64,000 bases of DNA from Paeniglutamicibacter antarcticus (GCF_900010755.1 NZ_CZJT01000086.1:90583-154582); one strand, 5' to 3'; shown: positions 1 to 10,762, numbered from the stretch's first letter. Translations and numbers: made by a program. The notes: generated by a model not told the origin, from the letters alone.

Positions 1-1
1 T

Positions 2-1873
2 CGCCTGCTCGATGACATGGATGACCTCAAGGGCCACTGGCCCGAGCGCGTGCTGGCCATGCAGAAAAACTGGATCGGCCGCTCCGAGGGCGCCCACGTG
101 GACTTCGTCATCGAAGCCACCGGCACCCAGGAAGCACACAAGACCACGGTCTTCACCACTCGCCCGGACACCCTGCACGGCGCCACGTTCTTCGTGGTCG
201 CCGCGGATGCCGAGTTGGCCAACCAGCTGGTCACGCAGGAGCACCGCGAGGCCCTGGAGGCCTACCAGGAGCAGGTCAAGGCGCTTTCCGAGATTGAACG
301 CCAGGCCACCGAGCGTGAAAAGACAGGTGTCTTCACCGGCCGCTACGCCATCAACCCGCTCAACGGCGAAAAGCTGCCGGTCTGGGCAGCCGATTACGTG
401 CTGGCCGAATACGGCACCGGCGCCATCATGGCGGTACCCGCACACGATCAACGCGACCTCGACTTCGCCCGCGCCTTCGGGCTGCCGGTGCGCGTGGTAG
501 TCGACACCGGCGCCGAGGACCCCGCCGAAACCGGCATTGCCGCAGCCGGCGAGGGAACACTGGTGAACTCCGGCGAGCTCGACGGCCTGCCCAAGGCCGC
601 GGGCATTGCCCGCGCCATCGAAATCGTCAAGGAAGCCGGCACGGGCGATAAGTTCGTGAACTTCCGCCTGCGCGACTGGCTGCTGTCCCGCCAGCGTTTC
701 TGGGGCACCCCGATCCCGATCATCCACTGCGAGCACTGCGGCGAGGTCCCGGTCCCCGACGACCAGCTGCCGGTCCGCCTGCCCGATAACCTGCGCGGCG
801 AGGACCTGGCCCCCAAGGGCACCTCCCCGTTGGCTGCGGCCAGCGACTGGGTCAACGTGCCGTGCCCCAAGTGTGCGGCACCGGCCAAGCGCGACACCGA
901 CACCATGGACACCTTCGTGGACTCCTCGTGGTACTTCCTGCGCTTCGTGTCCCCGAACTACACCGAGGGACCGTTTGACCCGCAGGCTGTACGCGACTGG
1001 ATGCCGGTGGGACAGTACGTGGGCGGGGTTGAGCACGCAATCTTGCACCTGCTGTACTCGCGCTTCTTCACCAAGGTCATCTTCGACCTGGGCTTGATCG
1101 ATGTGCAGGAGCCATTCTCCGCGCTGTTGAACCAGGGCCAGGTACTCAACGGCGGCAAGGCCATGAGCAAGTCGCTGGGCAACGGCGTGGATTTGGGCCA
1201 GCAGCTGGACAAGTTCGGCGTTGACGCGGTGCGCCTGACCATGATCTTCGCTTCCCCTCCGGAAGACGATGTTGACTGGGCTGATGTTTCCCCGGGTGGT
1301 TCGCAGAAGTTCCTGGCCCGCGCCTGGCGCGTGGCCCAGGATGTCACCTCCGAACCCGGCGTGGACCCGGCACAGGGAGACAAGGCCCTGCGCCACGTCA
1401 CCCACAAGACGGTCCACGAGGCCACCGCACTGCTGGAAAGCGGCAAGTTCAACGTGGTCGTCGCCAAGACCATGGAGCTGGTCAACGCAACCCGCAAGGC
1501 CATCGACTCCGGTGCCGGCGCGGGCGATCCCGCGGTGCGCGAGGCCGCCGAGGCCACCGCGATCATCCTTTCGCTCTTCGCCCCGTACACGGCCGAGGAC
1601 ATGTGGGCGGCGCTGGGCCACGAGCCAGCTGTGGCCAATGCCGGCTGGCCAAAGGTCGAGGCGGCACTGCTGGTGGAAGACACCATCACCGCCGTCGTGC
1701 AGATCAAGGGCAAGGTCCGTGCACGCCTCGAGGTTCCGGTGGACATCACCGCCGAGGACCTCGAAGCCCTCGCCCTGGCCGATGAAGGAGTCATCCGCTA
1801 CCTCGATGGAGCCACCATCGCCAAGGTGATTGTGCGCGCCCCGAAGCTGGTGAACGTGGTACCTGCCTCCTAG
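2..1873 (+). CDS. leuS: leucyl-tRNA synthetase, 3' part (5' end outside window)
   Basis: Cytoplasmic enzyme that charges tRNA-Leu with leucine. About 623 C-terminal residues are visible and the reading frame is open at the left edge of the window. The end of the CP1 editing domain shows the [15 protein letters not shown] motif (about 416-460), which clears mischarged amino acids. A cysteine ribbon (CEHC, then CPKC) follows, and the class I signature loop appears as AMSKS at 1160-1174. The helical anticodon-binding domain and the small C-terminal domain ([14 protein letters not shown]) complete the protein, which stops with TAG at 1871. Nothing looks disrupted. Confidence 0.97.
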   Translation, partial: RLLDDMDDLKGHWPERVLAMQKNWIGRSEGAHVDFVIEATGTQEAHKTTVFTTRPDTLHGATFFVVAADAELANQLVTQEHREALEAYQEQVKALSEIERQATEREKTGVFTGRYAINPLNGEKLPVWAADYVLAEYGTGAIMAVPAHDQRDLDFARAFGLPVRVVVDTGAEDPAETGIAAAGEGTLVNSGELDGLPKAAGIARAIEIVKEAGTGDKFVNFRLRDWLLSRQRFWGTPIPIIHCEHCGEVPVPDDQLPVRLPDNLRGEDLAPKGTSPLAAASDWVNVPCPKCAAPAKRDTDTMDTFVDSSWYFLRFVSPNYTEGPFDPQAVRDWMPVGQYVGGVEHAILHLLYSRFFTKVIFDLGLIDVQEPFSALLNQGQVLNGGKAMSKSLGNGVDLGQQLDKFGVDAVRLTMIFASPPEDDVDWADVSPGGSQKFLARAWRVAQDVTSEPGVDPAQGDKALRHVTHKTVHEATALLESGKFNVVVAKTMELVNATRKAIDSGAGAGDPAVREAAEATAIILSLFAPYTAEDMWAALGHEPAVANAGWPKVEAALLVEDTITAVVQIKGKVRARLEVPVDITAEDLEALALADEGVIRYLDGATIAKVIVRAPKLVNVVPAS

Positions 1874-1880
1874 GAGGCTG

Positions 1881-1886
1881 TAACCT
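1881..1886 (+). promoter_or_regulatory. -10 box of degV, leaderless start
   Basis: TAACCT (TANNNT type) ends 6 nt before the ATG at 1893. The only Shine-Dalgarno-like AGGAGG (1872-1877) overlaps the leuS stop and is 15 nt from the ATG, too far to be ideal. The same -10/start geometry recurs in this window. No convincing -35 is seen. Confidence 0.45.
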
Positions 1887-1892
1887 ACAATT

Positions 1893-2993
1893 ATGGATCC
1901 TGACGACTTGCCCACCCGTTTGCCGTGGCAGAAACGCCCCGGCGACTGGGTGGGCAAGTTGCGTCAGCGGATGGCGTCCGGGGAAGCCCCCGGCCACCAC
2001 GGACGCCATTTCGTCCCCGTCGGGGTGGTGACCGACTCCGCCGCGGCACTTCCTCTCGACTGGGTCCAGGCGCACTCCCGCTACCTGCGGGTGGTTCCGA
2101 TGCCGGTGATGATCGACACGCAAATCTTCTCCGAGGGCACCGACGATGTGCCCACCGAGCTGGCACTGGGCCTGGCCATGGGCCAATCGGTGCGCACCTC
2201 CCGCCCGGCGCCGGGCCAGATGTTACGCGCCTACCAGGAGCTGGCCGGCGCCGGATGCAAGCACATCATCTCCATCCACCTCTCCGGCGCCCTGTCCGGG
2301 ACCGTTGAGGCAGCACGGCTCGGCGCCCGGCAATCACCGGTCCCGGTCACCGTCATCGACTCACTCACCGTGGCGCTGGCCGAGGGCTTCGCGGTCATGG
2401 ACGTGCTTGAGGCAGCCAACGCCGGCGCAAGCGTCGAGGAACTCGCCCTGCTCGCCGGCCGGGCCGCGGAAAACCACGTGTACTTCGCGGTCCCGTCCCT
2501 TGAACAATTACGCCGCGGTGGGCGCATCGGCGCCGTGGCCTCGATGCTCGGCACGCTACTGAACGTCAAGCCGATCCTCAGCGTCTGCGACGGGCACATA
2601 GTCGCCACCGAAAAGATCAGGTCCCACGCCCGCACCCTGGCCCGGCTGGTGGCCATTGCCCGCGAAGAAGCCGCCGTCCGAGGACCTGAGGCCAAGCTGG
2701 CAGTGCACTACTTCGGCAACGAGGCTGCCGCCCGGGAAATTGTCGACGAACTTTCGGGTGTTTCAAGCACCGAGGTGCTCAGCGTTCCCGTGCCCGCGGT
2801 GCTCGGCGCCCACACCGGGGCCGGGGTGTTGGCTGTGGCAATTTCCGGTGGCACGGCGCCACCGCCGCCGGTGGCCTCCAAACCCGAACCCAAGACCCGG
2901 CCGGCCCCTGTGCGCCGCGAGCCCAAGGCCAAACGCGGCGACATTCCGGCTGCCGGCGCACCCCCGGAAGTCCAGGTCGGCGAGACCGAGTGA
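1893..2993 (+). CDS. DegV family fatty-acid-binding protein
   Basis: DegV proteins bind a fatty acid, and the related FakB subunits present fatty acids to a kinase for phosphorylation. The domain begins near residue 47 (GVVTDSAAALPLDW) and continues to about residue 320, with the conserved stretches SIHLSGALSGT and EQLRRGGRIG. The 366-residue protein is longer than the usual 280 because of about 45 extra residues at the N-terminus and a C-terminal tail rich in Pro, Lys and Arg with a PPPP run. The start follows a -10-like box by 6 nt. It lies 19 bp after leuS and points towards the efflux gene on the other strand. The family is clear; the ligand and the role of the tail are unknown. Confidence 0.9.
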   Translation: MDPDDLPTRLPWQKRPGDWVGKLRQRMASGEAPGHHGRHFVPVGVVTDSAAALPLDWVQAHSRYLRVVPMPVMIDTQIFSEGTDDVPTELALGLAMGQSVRTSRPAPGQMLRAYQELAGAGCKHIISIHLSGALSGTVEAARLGARQSPVPVTVIDSLTVALAEGFAVMDVLEAANAGASVEELALLAGRAAENHVYFAVPSLEQLRRGGRIGAVASMLGTLLNVKPILSVCDGHIVATEKIRSHARTLARLVAIAREEAAVRGPEAKLAVHYFGNEAAAREIVDELSGVSSTEVLSVPVPAVLGAHTGAGVLAVAISGGTAPPPPVASKPEPKTRPAPVRREPKAKRGDIPAAGAPPEVQVGETE

Positions 2994-3055
2994 CCCTGCG
3001 AGCATTCGGGGCGGCCACGTCAGCTGCGTGAAATCCAGGTTATCGGAACCCCCGG

Positions 3056-4474
3056 TTACGGCGTGAGGCTTCCGTTGGCTGCCTTGTCGTGGCAGGCGGC
3101 GGCGGCCTCGGGGGCAATGGCCGCCGCCGGACCGTCCGGGTTGCGGATGCCCAGGGCGGAGATCACCGCCCCGGCCATCATCAGCGCCGCCGAAACCAGC
3201 AGCACCCTGTGGAACGATGCATAGCCAAGGGTCCCGCCGACGATCGCACCCGTTGAGGCGATGGCCACCAGCCCGGCAATGCGGGATACGGCATTGTTGA
3301 TGGCTGAGCCGATGCCGCTTGAAGCCGCATCAATGGACCCCAGCACCGCCGCGGTCAACGGAGCCACCGTCACCGCCAGGCCGAGCCCGAAGGCCACCAC
3401 CCCGGGCAGCAGCTGCCACCAATAGTCCAGCGGCTGCGTGGAGCTGAGCATCAGCAGGAATCCGCAGCCACCCAGGAAGGGCCCGGCGGCCATGAACCAC
3501 CGTGGACCGTATTTTCCAGCCAGGGTGCCAAAGAGCGTTGAGAGCGACAGTGACATGATGGTCAGCGGGATGGTGGCGAAGCCCGCGGCCACCGCCGGGT
3601 ACCCGGCGACCTCCTGCAGGAAGATCGGGACGATGAACAGCCCCAGCGAGATTCCCGCGTAGATGGCCGCCGTCGCCAGGTTGCCGATCCCGAAGTTCCT
3701 GATGCGGAAGAGCCCCAGCGGCATCATCGGTTTGGCGGCACGGGACTCCCACCAGATGAACCCGGCCAGGCACACCAGCCCCACAATGAAGGGGATGAAC
3801 ACCAGCGGGTTCTCCCACCCCATGCCGTCCTGCATGATCAGCGCAAAGACCGTTCCTGCCAGCCCGATGGCCGCAAGCACTGCCCCTGGCACATCGACGC
3901 GGGTACCGTGCACTTGGCGCCGTTGATCGTGCAGCTGGCCCAATAGCAGCATGGTCGCGGCGATCGGCAGCACATTGATCCCGAACACCCAGCGCCAGCC
4001 AATCGTGTCCACCAGCACCCCGCCGAGCACCGGGCCGGCGATGAATGCGGTACCGGTCCATCCTGTCCACAACCCGATGGCCCTGGCGCGTGGCGCGTCC
4101 GCAAAGGTGGAAGTGATCATGGCCAGGGAACTTGGCACCAGCAGTGCCGCCGCAGCACCCTGGAACAGTCGCGCAACAACCAGCACTTCTCCCGAGGGTG
4201 CCACCGCGCACAGGAGCGAGGCTGCCCCGAACAGTACCAGCCCCACCCGCAGCACGCGGACCCTGCCGTACATATCGGATAACGCACCCGCCACGAGAAT
4301 CAGCGAACCCAGCGTCAACAGGTAGCCATCGATCACCCACTGCTGGACCGCCAGGCCCCCGCCGAGGTCCCTGGCGATGGCCGGAAGGGCGACGTTCACT
4401 ATTGACCCATCAAGGAACGCCACGAACGAGGCAAGGATCGCCACCCACAGGACCACCCGCTCTTTTGACGTCAT
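3056..4474 (-). CDS. MFS efflux transporter, DHA2 (EmrB/QacA-like) family
   Basis: Proton-driven integral membrane exporter, probably of drugs or other toxic compounds. The 472-residue protein has the DHA2 profile: LDGSIVNVALPAI in helix 1, DMYGRVRVLRVG as motif A after helix 2, and GPVLGGVL as motif C in helix 5, with about 14 hydrophobic segments. The ATG at 4474 is chosen because GGAGG lies 10 nt upstream; a longer frame back to 4552 has no comparable site. It is a single-gene unit convergent with degV. The substrate cannot be read from sequence. Confidence 0.9.
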   Translation of the reverse strand: MTSKERVVLWVAILASFVAFLDGSIVNVALPAIARDLGGGLAVQQWVIDGYLLTLGSLILVAGALSDMYGRVRVLRVGLVLFGAASLLCAVAPSGEVLVVARLFQGAAAALLVPSSLAMITSTFADAPRARAIGLWTGWTGTAFIAGPVLGGVLVDTIGWRWVFGINVLPIAATMLLLGQLHDQRRQVHGTRVDVPGAVLAAIGLAGTVFALIMQDGMGWENPLVFIPFIVGLVCLAGFIWWESRAAKPMMPLGLFRIRNFGIGNLATAAIYAGISLGLFIVPIFLQEVAGYPAVAAGFATIPLTIMSLSLSTLFGTLAGKYGPRWFMAAGPFLGGCGFLLMLSSTQPLDYWWQLLPGVVAFGLGLAVTVAPLTAAVLGSIDAASSGIGSAINNAVSRIAGLVAIASTGAIVGGTLGYASFHRVLLVSAALMMAGAVISALGIRNPDGPAAAIAPEAAAACHDKAANGSLTP

Positions 4475-4697
4475 GTGGGGTTGCCTCCAAGATTTCAGGT
4501 ATTGACCCGGCTTCGACCACCGGTGTGCCGGCGCTCGGCCGCCACGGTTCATTGCACCTGACGCTAGAACCGGGCGCTCCGAGTGTCAACGATGCCCCAG
4601 CCCCCGGGGCGCCTCGTTTGGCCCGGGGGCGCACGGTTCTCCACAACGCGTAGGCACTGGTGTTCATCGCGCCCCCGGATGCCTTGGACTTGTGTGC

Positions 4698-5477
4698 ATG
4701 GGCAGACACGATTGGGCGGAACGTGAGGCCGACTCTCACTTGGCGCCGGCGCCGGGCCGTTTACGTTTGCTCATGGGCAGATCGGCGGTCATTGTCCTGG
4801 TGATTGGGGCATTGTGCTGGATCTCCATCTCGATTTTCATTAATCCGCTCCTTGGTGCCCCTCAACAGGTAGAAACCGTGCAGGTAGACGGTGACGAGGA
4901 ACCAAACCAGGTGCCGGTTCCCACGGCGGAGCCACCGGCGGCTCCCGATTCCCCACAGCCGTCGGTGAGTGCACCAGCAGGTTCGGGCAGTTCGCCTCCG
5001 GGCAGCGGAACCAGCGTGGTGATCCACGTCATTGGTGCCGTCAAAAACCCTGGTGTTTATGAGTTGCGATTGGGCTCACGAATCCTTGACGCGGTTAAAA
5101 AGGCAGGTGGATTGAGCAAGGATGCGTTGCCCGAATCCATCAACCTTGCCGCCGAGATCAGCGACGGACAACAAATCCGCATCCCACGACGTGGCGATAA
5201 AGCGAGCATCCAGACCCCGGAACCTCCACCTGGACAGGAAGCCGCCACGGCCACCGGTGGCATCGGGGGAGTAACCCCCGGCGGGAAACTCAACATCAAC
5301 ACCGCCACCGGGACTGAACTTGAAACACTCCCTGGCATCGGACCGGCCCTGGCCCAACGCATCATCGAATTCCGGCAGAGCAATGGCCCGTTCAAAAACA
5401 TCGGAGAACTCGATGCCGTAAGCGGAATCGGGCCGTCTTTGCTGGCCACGCTGCGCGCCAAGGTCGGCTTCGAATGA
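4698..5477 (+). CDS. comEA: ComEA-like DNA-binding competence protein
   Basis: Membrane-anchored DNA receptor for natural transformation. About 259 residues: a cytoplasmic start, one transmembrane helix (about 27-49), a Pro/Ser-rich linker, an SLBB domain (IHVIGAVKNPGVYEL, about 105-165) and a C-terminal helix-hairpin-helix pair (LNINTATGTELETLPGIGPA) that binds double-stranded DNA. The order TM-SLBB-HhH is the usual ComEA layout. The start is uncertain: GTG at 4692 and ATG at 4698 are in frame and neither has a good ribosome site. The stop overlaps the comEC start by 4 nt (ATGA), so the two are probably translationally coupled. Confidence 0.92.
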   Translation: MGRHDWAEREADSHLAPAPGRLRLLMGRSAVIVLVIGALCWISISIFINPLLGAPQQVETVQVDGDEEPNQVPVPTAEPPAAPDSPQPSVSAPAGSGSSPPGSGTSVVIHVIGAVKNPGVYELRLGSRILDAVKKAGGLSKDALPESINLAAEISDGQQIRIPRRGDKASIQTPEPPPGQEAATATGGIGGVTPGGKLNINTATGTELETLPGIGPALAQRIIEFRQSNGPFKNIGELDAVSGIGPSLLATLRAKVGFE

Positions 5478-7969
5478 GCCAGGATTCCGCACCCGGAGCC
5501 AAGGCCCGGTTCAGTGCCTTGATGCAGCGTGTGGCGGCAAGTGCCCACCGGGAACGCAAGCCGCAGCCTCTGGCGGATGAACCGCTGCGGTTGGACCTTC
5601 GGGGACTCTGGTCACTGATCGGCGCATGGGCAGCAGCATTGCTCGGTGTACGGCTTCCATTGCAGCTCCAGCAACTCGGCGCCATCACCGCCCTGATCTT
5701 GGCAGCCCTAGGCGTGCTGTTTCTGCTCAGGCCCCGTCACGGCCACTTCGGCGGTGAAAGCACTCCGCTCTTTGCCGCGCCGACACTCCTGTGTGTGGCA
5801 GCGGGGCTCGTGTTAGCCCAAATGGTGTTGACCGGAGCTACCTCGGTCCCCGAACCTCTACGCACCGCAGCCGAGAGTTCGATGGTGGTTCGCCTCCAGA
5901 TGGAGCTCAATGCCACGCCCCGGGCAGGTAGTGCCGTCGATAAGTTCTCCGAAGGTGCGGACCCGCAGAAAACCTACAGGGTGGAAGCCAGCACCGAAAT
6001 GTTGCGCCGTGGGGATGCTTGGCAGCGGGTCGACGTGCTTGCCACCCTCGGGTACCCGCAATCCTTGGCGCCGACCGGACCTGCCCTCACGCGCGGCTCC
6101 CGCGTTGAAGTTCTCGCCCGGATTTCACCGAATCCGCCCGGGCAACGCAGCCGATTCCGGCTCACTGCAGTAGCGCCGCTGCGGAACCTCGAAGCAGCAG
6201 CAACGCCGGGGCCAGCAGAAACCATGCGGCAGAAATTCCTCCAGCAGGCCAAAGCCCTCCCGGAACCGGGAAACGCCCTGCTGCCGGGCATGGTGTTTGG
6301 TGAGCGAGGTGGCCAAAGCCAGGAACTCACAGATGCCATGAAAGCCTCTGGACTTTCACACCTCAGCGCAGTCTCCGGGGCAAATTGTGCCATGGTGCTG
6401 GGGGCAGCTTTTGCAATGCTTCGTTTGGTGGGCACTCCTCGAATGCTGACCTTGGTGCTCGGGCTGGGCGTCCTGGCGGGATTCGTGCTGCTTGTCGGGT
6501 ACGAACCCAGCGTCCTGCGCGCAGCTGTCATGGGTTCTATCGCCGCGTTTTCCGTGCATTCCTCGCGTGGCCGCAATGCCCTGTCGGCGCTTTGCCTGGC
6601 AGTGGTGATCCTTCTGGCGATCGACCCGTATCTTGCGGGGGAGGCAGCATTCCAGCTCTCGGCACTGGCAACGACCGGAATTGTGTTGCTTGGACGCAGG
6701 CTTGCCGAGCTGTTCAGTCGTCGACTCCCGGCTTTCCTTGCCGAAGGAACGGCGATCGCCGTCGCGGCGCAAATCGCTTGCCTGCCGGTATTGGTCAGCC
6801 TGAGTCCCACGTTTTCCTTGTACTCGGTTCCTGCCAATCTTTTGGTGGCCCCCTTGATTCCCTGGATTACGATCACGGGCACGGCGGGCATCGTGGTGAT
6901 GATGGTTTGGGGCCCGCTGGGCACGCTGTTCATCTGGGCAGCCGGGATTCCTGCAACGCTGGTTGGAATGATTGGCCTTTGGGTTGCAGGTCTGCCGGGC
7001 GCGTTGAGGCCGTGGCCTGCAGGCATGTTGGGTATTGGATTGGCGTGGGGGATTTTCGTAGCCGTTTTCTTTTCCCTGGGGTACTCGCCACAGCAGCAGG
7101 GAACGTGGCATGCAAAGATCCCGGCTGCTGTGCAAAGTGTGGCCGTGGGCTTGCTCCTGGGAGTTACGTTGCCGGTGACGGCCTTGGTGCCTGCCCCTGC
7201 CGTTTCATGGTTGGTGGTCGCCTGCGATGTTGGTCAAGGAGACGGGCTGGTTCTCAACGCAGGTGACGCCGGAGCCATCGTGCTCGATACCGGCAGGGAA
7301 CCTCCGGACATTGACGCGTGTCTGGCCCGGTTGCGGGTGAAGCAGATCGCCACGATCTTCATCACCCACCAACATGCCGACCATGATGCAGGGATTGCCG
7401 GGGCCGGGCGAAACCGCGAGGTCCATCAAGTGTTCTATTCAGTGCTTGATGACCCGGCAAAACCTCCCACCGTCAATGGAGTCAGTGGCCAACAGCTGGC
7501 CACCGGTGCGCACGGAAACACGGGGAACATCAGTTGGACGGTATTGGCTCCGGGCAGCACCGATTCAAAGTTTGATGAGAACGACGCATCGCTCGTGATT
7601 CGCTTCGAAATCAGGATTCCGGGAACCGACAGGAGCATTTCGATGCTGGCCACCGGGGACATGCAGGAAACCGGGATGGGTCCGTTGATTGCCTCCGGTG
7701 CCGTGAAACCAGCGGATATTCTCAAGGTTTCCCACCACGGGGCAGCCAACGGAGGCACTGACATTATCGGTGTGGTTCGTCCGTCGGTGGCCCTGATCAG
7801 CGTGGGGAAGGAGAACACCTACGGTCATCCAAGTACGAAGATTATCGACGCATTGCAGGAAACCGGGGTGTTGGCGTTGCGCACCGATGAACGCGGCACC
7901 ATCGTGCTCGGGTGGGCGAACAATACGCTGAGCGTCTCGGTGCTGGAAACTTCCACCACGGATCCATAG
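5474..7969 (+). CDS. comEC: ComEC/Rec2 DNA uptake channel protein
   Basis: Polytopic membrane protein that moves single-stranded DNA across the membrane in competence. The 831 residues hold N-terminal helices, the central competence domain (from HLSAVSGANCAMV, about residue 295) with many helices, and a C-terminal metallo-beta-lactamase domain beginning VACDVGQGDGLVLN. The metal motif THQHADHDAG is at about residue 631 and a later KVSHHGAANG supplies further ligands, so the nuclease-like domain looks intact. It starts inside the last codons of comEA and is followed after 89 bp by holA, the common actinobacterial order. Whether this strain is naturally transformable cannot be told from these two genes. 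Confidence 0.95.
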   Translation: MSQDSAPGAKARFSALMQRVAASAHRERKPQPLADEPLRLDLRGLWSLIGAWAAALLGVRLPLQLQQLGAITALILAALGVLFLLRPRHGHFGGESTPLFAAPTLLCVAAGLVLAQMVLTGATSVPEPLRTAAESSMVVRLQMELNATPRAGSAVDKFSEGADPQKTYRVEASTEMLRRGDAWQRVDVLATLGYPQSLAPTGPALTRGSRVEVLARISPNPPGQRSRFRLTAVAPLRNLEAAATPGPAETMRQKFLQQAKALPEPGNALLPGMVFGERGGQSQELTDAMKASGLSHLSAVSGANCAMVLGAAFAMLRLVGTPRMLTLVLGLGVLAGFVLLVGYEPSVLRAAVMGSIAAFSVHSSRGRNALSALCLAVVILLAIDPYLAGEAAFQLSALATTGIVLLGRRLAELFSRRLPAFLAEGTAIAVAAQIACLPVLVSLSPTFSLYSVPANLLVAPLIPWITITGTAGIVVMMVWGPLGTLFIWAAGIPATLVGMIGLWVAGLPGALRPWPAGMLGIGLAWGIFVAVFFSLGYSPQQQGTWHAKIPAAVQSVAVGLLLGVTLPVTALVPAPAVSWLVVACDVGQGDGLVLNAGDAGAIVLDTGREPPDIDACLARLRVKQIATIFITHQHADHDAGIAGAGRNREVHQVFYSVLDDPAKPPTVNGVSGQQLATGAHGNTGNISWTVLAPGSTDSKFDENDASLVIRFEIRIPGTDRSISMLATGDMQETGMGPLIASGAVKPADILKVSHHGAANGGTDIIGVVRPSVALISVGKENTYGHPSTKIIDALQETGVLALRTDERGTIVLGWANNTLSVSVLETSTTDP

Positions 7970-8058
7970 AGCAGGGGAAGCTTGTTCCGGTCGGCCCTTG
8001 TAAGCGTCTTGCGGATAGTATTTATGGAGTTCTTCATTCACTACGTAAAGGTTCGGTC

Positions 8059-9057
8059 ATGGCTGCGGCACGAGGCACAACTAAGAGCGCCGGAATTTCC
8101 TGGCGAGAGGTCTCTCCGGCGGATATTATCCTGCTCCAAGGCTCCGAAGAGCTGCTCGCTTCGCGTTCCTTTGAGAAGGTCAGGGCCGATTTGCGTGCGG
8201 CAGGCGAGGTCGAAGTCACCCGGTTCGAGGCAAATGCCTACGAGAAGGGCGAGCTGTTGCTGGCCTCCAGCCCCTCGCTCTTTAGCGAAACCAAACTCAT
8301 CGAGGTCCGCAACCTGGCCAACATGAACGAAGACTTCTTGGACGACACCCTGAAGTATGCAAAGTCCCCGGCGCCCGACACCACCCTGGTGCTTCACCAC
8401 AGCGGGGGAGTGCGCGGCAAAAAGTTGCTCGATGCGCTCAAGGCCGCCGGCGCGGTGCTTGTTGATTGCCAGCCGTTGAAGAAGGACTCGGAGAAAATCG
8501 ACTTCGTATCCCAGGAGTTCAAGGCGGCCAAACGCCGGTTGAACGCCGAGGGTGCCAGGGCATTGGTTGCCGCTTTGGGCAGCGACCTGTCCGAACTTGC
8601 CGCCGCATGTTCGCAGCTCCTGCAGGACACCACCGGTGCCGTCGACCAGGACGCCGTCGACAAGTATTACGGTGGCCGGGTTGAAGCGACGGGTTTCAAG
8701 GTAGCGGATGCAGCCATGATGGGCAGGGCCGATGTTGCCCTTTCGACGCTACGTCATGCGCTGTCCACGGGCACCGATCCGGTACCGATCGTTGCCACGC
8801 TGGCGATGAAATTGCGCCAGGTTGCCAAGGTTGCCGGTGCCAGGAAGTCCTCAGGCCAGTTGGCCAGCGAATTGGGGATGCCTCCTTGGCAGGTGCAACA
8901 GGCCCAGGAGCAAGCGCGCTTCTGGAACGCCGATGACCTGGCCCGGTGCATCCGCTTGGTTGCGGAGGCCGACGCGCAGGTCAAGGGCGCCTCGCGCGAC
9001 CCCGAGTATGCGGTCGAACGGGCGGTCACCCAAATCGCGCTGGCCGCCCGACGATAG
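8059..9057 (+). CDS. holA: DNA polymerase III subunit delta
   Basis: The delta subunit opens the sliding clamp as part of the clamp loader. The 332-residue product shows the family features ILLQGSEELLASRSFEKVR near the N-terminus, the region VLHHSGGVRGKKLLDALK, and the C-terminal collar domain with TLRHALSTGTDPVPIVATLAMKLRQ (19-residue helix turns around LRQ). The ATG at 8059 is preceded by AAAGG and gives a normal family length; the frame is open upstream to 7912 but that would add an odd leader inside comEC. It is probably co-transcribed with comEA-comEC and ends at a strong hairpin shared with the convergent ansP. Confidence 0.95.
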   Translation: MAAARGTTKSAGISWREVSPADIILLQGSEELLASRSFEKVRADLRAAGEVEVTRFEANAYEKGELLLASSPSLFSETKLIEVRNLANMNEDFLDDTLKYAKSPAPDTTLVLHHSGGVRGKKLLDALKAAGAVLVDCQPLKKDSEKIDFVSQEFKAAKRRLNAEGARALVAALGSDLSELAAACSQLLQDTTGAVDQDAVDKYYGGRVEATGFKVADAAMMGRADVALSTLRHALSTGTDPVPIVATLAMKLRQVAKVAGARKSSGQLASELGMPPWQVQQAQEQARFWNADDLARCIRLVAEADAQVKGASRDPEYAVERAVTQIALAARR

Positions 9058-9084
9058 AAATACCATTAGCTGTCGCCTAGAAAA

Positions 9085-9134
9085 CGCGATGGGCCGAACA
9101 CGGTGGCCATAGCCACTGCGTTCGGCCCATCGCG
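9085..9134. terminator. bidirectional terminator between holA and ansP
   Basis: Arms 9085-9107 and 9112-9134 (23 nt, two mismatches) enclose a 4-nt loop. On the minus strand the stem is followed by TTTT, so it is best suited to ending the ansP operon, but it can also stop holA transcripts. Confidence 0.85.
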
Positions 9135-9168
9135 AGGGTGCCGGGCCAATGACCCGGAGGGATCCGGG

Positions 9169-10686
9169 CTAGTTGGAGTCGCCGATTCCGGAGCCGACGA
9201 TCGTGAATTCAAGCTGCGCATCGGAGTTGGCGCGCGCCTGGGCAATGGCCTGGATGCGTCCCCGGGAGAGGTACCAGCCGATCATCAACAGCGGGATGAT
9301 CACGAGGATCGAGGCAACGGTCCAGGTACCCACCGGTGAATCGAAGGCCATCAGCACGATCACAGCCAGCAGGAACGCGAGGGTCAGGTAGCCGGTGTAC
9401 GGGGCACCGATCATCCTGAATGCCGGACGTACGGCTTCCCCGCGCTTGGCCAAGCGGAACAGGGCCAGCTGGCAGAACACGATCATGGCCCACGAGGCAA
9501 TGATGCCTAGCGCCGCCATATTCAGCACGATCTCGAACGCCGCAGCCGGGACAATTGCGTTGAGCACCACGCCAAGGCCCGCCACGGCGGCAGTCAGGGC
9601 AATGCCGCCATAGGGAACTCCGCGACTGTTGAGCTTGGCAGCGAAGCGCGGTGCGGATCCCGCCAGAGCCATCGAGCGCAGGATCCGGCCGGTTGAATAC
9701 AGTCCCGCGTTCAGCGAGGACATGGCGGCTGTGAGCACCACAAGGTTCATGATCGAGTCCACGCCGGAAACCCCGATGGATCCGAAGAATGTCACGAACG
9801 GCGATTCGCCGGCCTTGTACGCGGAGTAGGGCAGCAGCAGCGAAAGCAGCACCAGGGAACCGACGTAGAAGACGGCGATGCGGATGATAACCGTGTTGAT
9901 GGCCTTCGGCATGACCTTCTCCGGGTTCTGCGTTTCGCCGGCCGCGGTGCCAATGAGCTCGATCGAAGCGTAGGCGAACACCACGCCCTGCATGACAACA
10001 ACCACCGGAAGCAGTCCGTTGGGGAAGAACCCGCCGTTGTCGGCAATGAGCGCGAAGCCGACCTCGTGCCCCTCGATCGGGGTACCGAAGATCACGAAGT
10101 ACGTGCCCACCAGCAGGAACGCCACCAGCGCGACGACCTTGATCAGCGCAAACCAGAACTCAAGCTCGCCAAAGACCTTCACCGAAACCAGGTTGAGTCC
10201 AAGTACCAGCAGCAGCGCCGCCAGCGCCCACACCCACTGCGGGACCCCGCCGATCCACGGCACATACTTGGCAAAGAAATTCATGTACAGCGCAATGGCG
10301 GTGATGTCCACGATGGCCGTCATCGCCCAGTTGAGCCAGTACAGCCAGCCGGTGACAAACGCCGCCTTTTCGCCGAAGAACTCACGGGCGTAGGAGACGA
10401 AGGATCCCGAGGACGGGCGGTGGACCACCAGCTCGCCCAGTGCGCGCAGGATCAGGAAGGCGAAGAACCCACAGATCGCGTAGCTGAACATCAGGGCCGG
10501 TCCGGCCCCGGCCAATCGCCCGCCGGCGCCCATGAACAGCCCGGTGCCAATGGCACCGCCAATGGCGATCATCTGGATTTGTCGCGGTTTCAGGCCCTTG
10601 TGCATGCCCTTGTCTTCGGCCGTCAGAGCGGAACGAGTGGCATTGGGTGGCTGGGTGGCGCGAATTTCTGGAACTTCACTGTTCAT
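9169..10686 (-). CDS. ansP: amino acid permease, probably L-asparagine permease (APC family)
   Basis: Membrane transporter of the amino acid-polyamine-organocation superfamily, AAT type. The 505-residue protein starts with a 30-residue polar tail, then the diagnostic first helix [19 protein letters not shown], followed by about 12 hydrophobic segments. [21 protein letters not shown] is the conserved region after helix 6 (split here: [16 protein letters not shown]). Its place as last gene of an operon with aspartate ammonia-lyase and asparaginase makes L-asparagine (possibly aspartate) the likely substrate; this is inferred from context. AspA begins 76 bp upstream. Confidence 0.88.
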   Translation of the reverse strand: MNSEVPEIRATQPPNATRSALTAEDKGMHKGLKPRQIQMIAIGGAIGTGLFMGAGGRLAGAGPALMFSYAICGFFAFLILRALGELVVHRPSSGSFVSYAREFFGEKAAFVTGWLYWLNWAMTAIVDITAIALYMNFFAKYVPWIGGVPQWVWALAALLLVLGLNLVSVKVFGELEFWFALIKVVALVAFLLVGTYFVIFGTPIEGHEVGFALIADNGGFFPNGLLPVVVVMQGVVFAYASIELIGTAAGETQNPEKVMPKAINTVIIRIAVFYVGSLVLLSLLLPYSAYKAGESPFVTFFGSIGVSGVDSIMNLVVLTAAMSSLNAGLYSTGRILRSMALAGSAPRFAAKLNSRGVPYGGIALTAAVAGLGVVLNAIVPAAAFEIVLNMAALGIIASWAMIVFCQLALFRLAKRGEAVRPAFRMIGAPYTGYLTLAFLLAVIVLMAFDSPVGTWTVASILVIIPLLMIGWYLSRGRIQAIAQARANSDAQLEFTIVGSGIGDSN

Positions 10687-10762
10687 GTGCGGGAGCCTCT
10701 CGGGGGAGTGTCTTGGGCGTGCTCAAGGGATCAATATCTGGGAACGGAACGAATGGGGGAGC

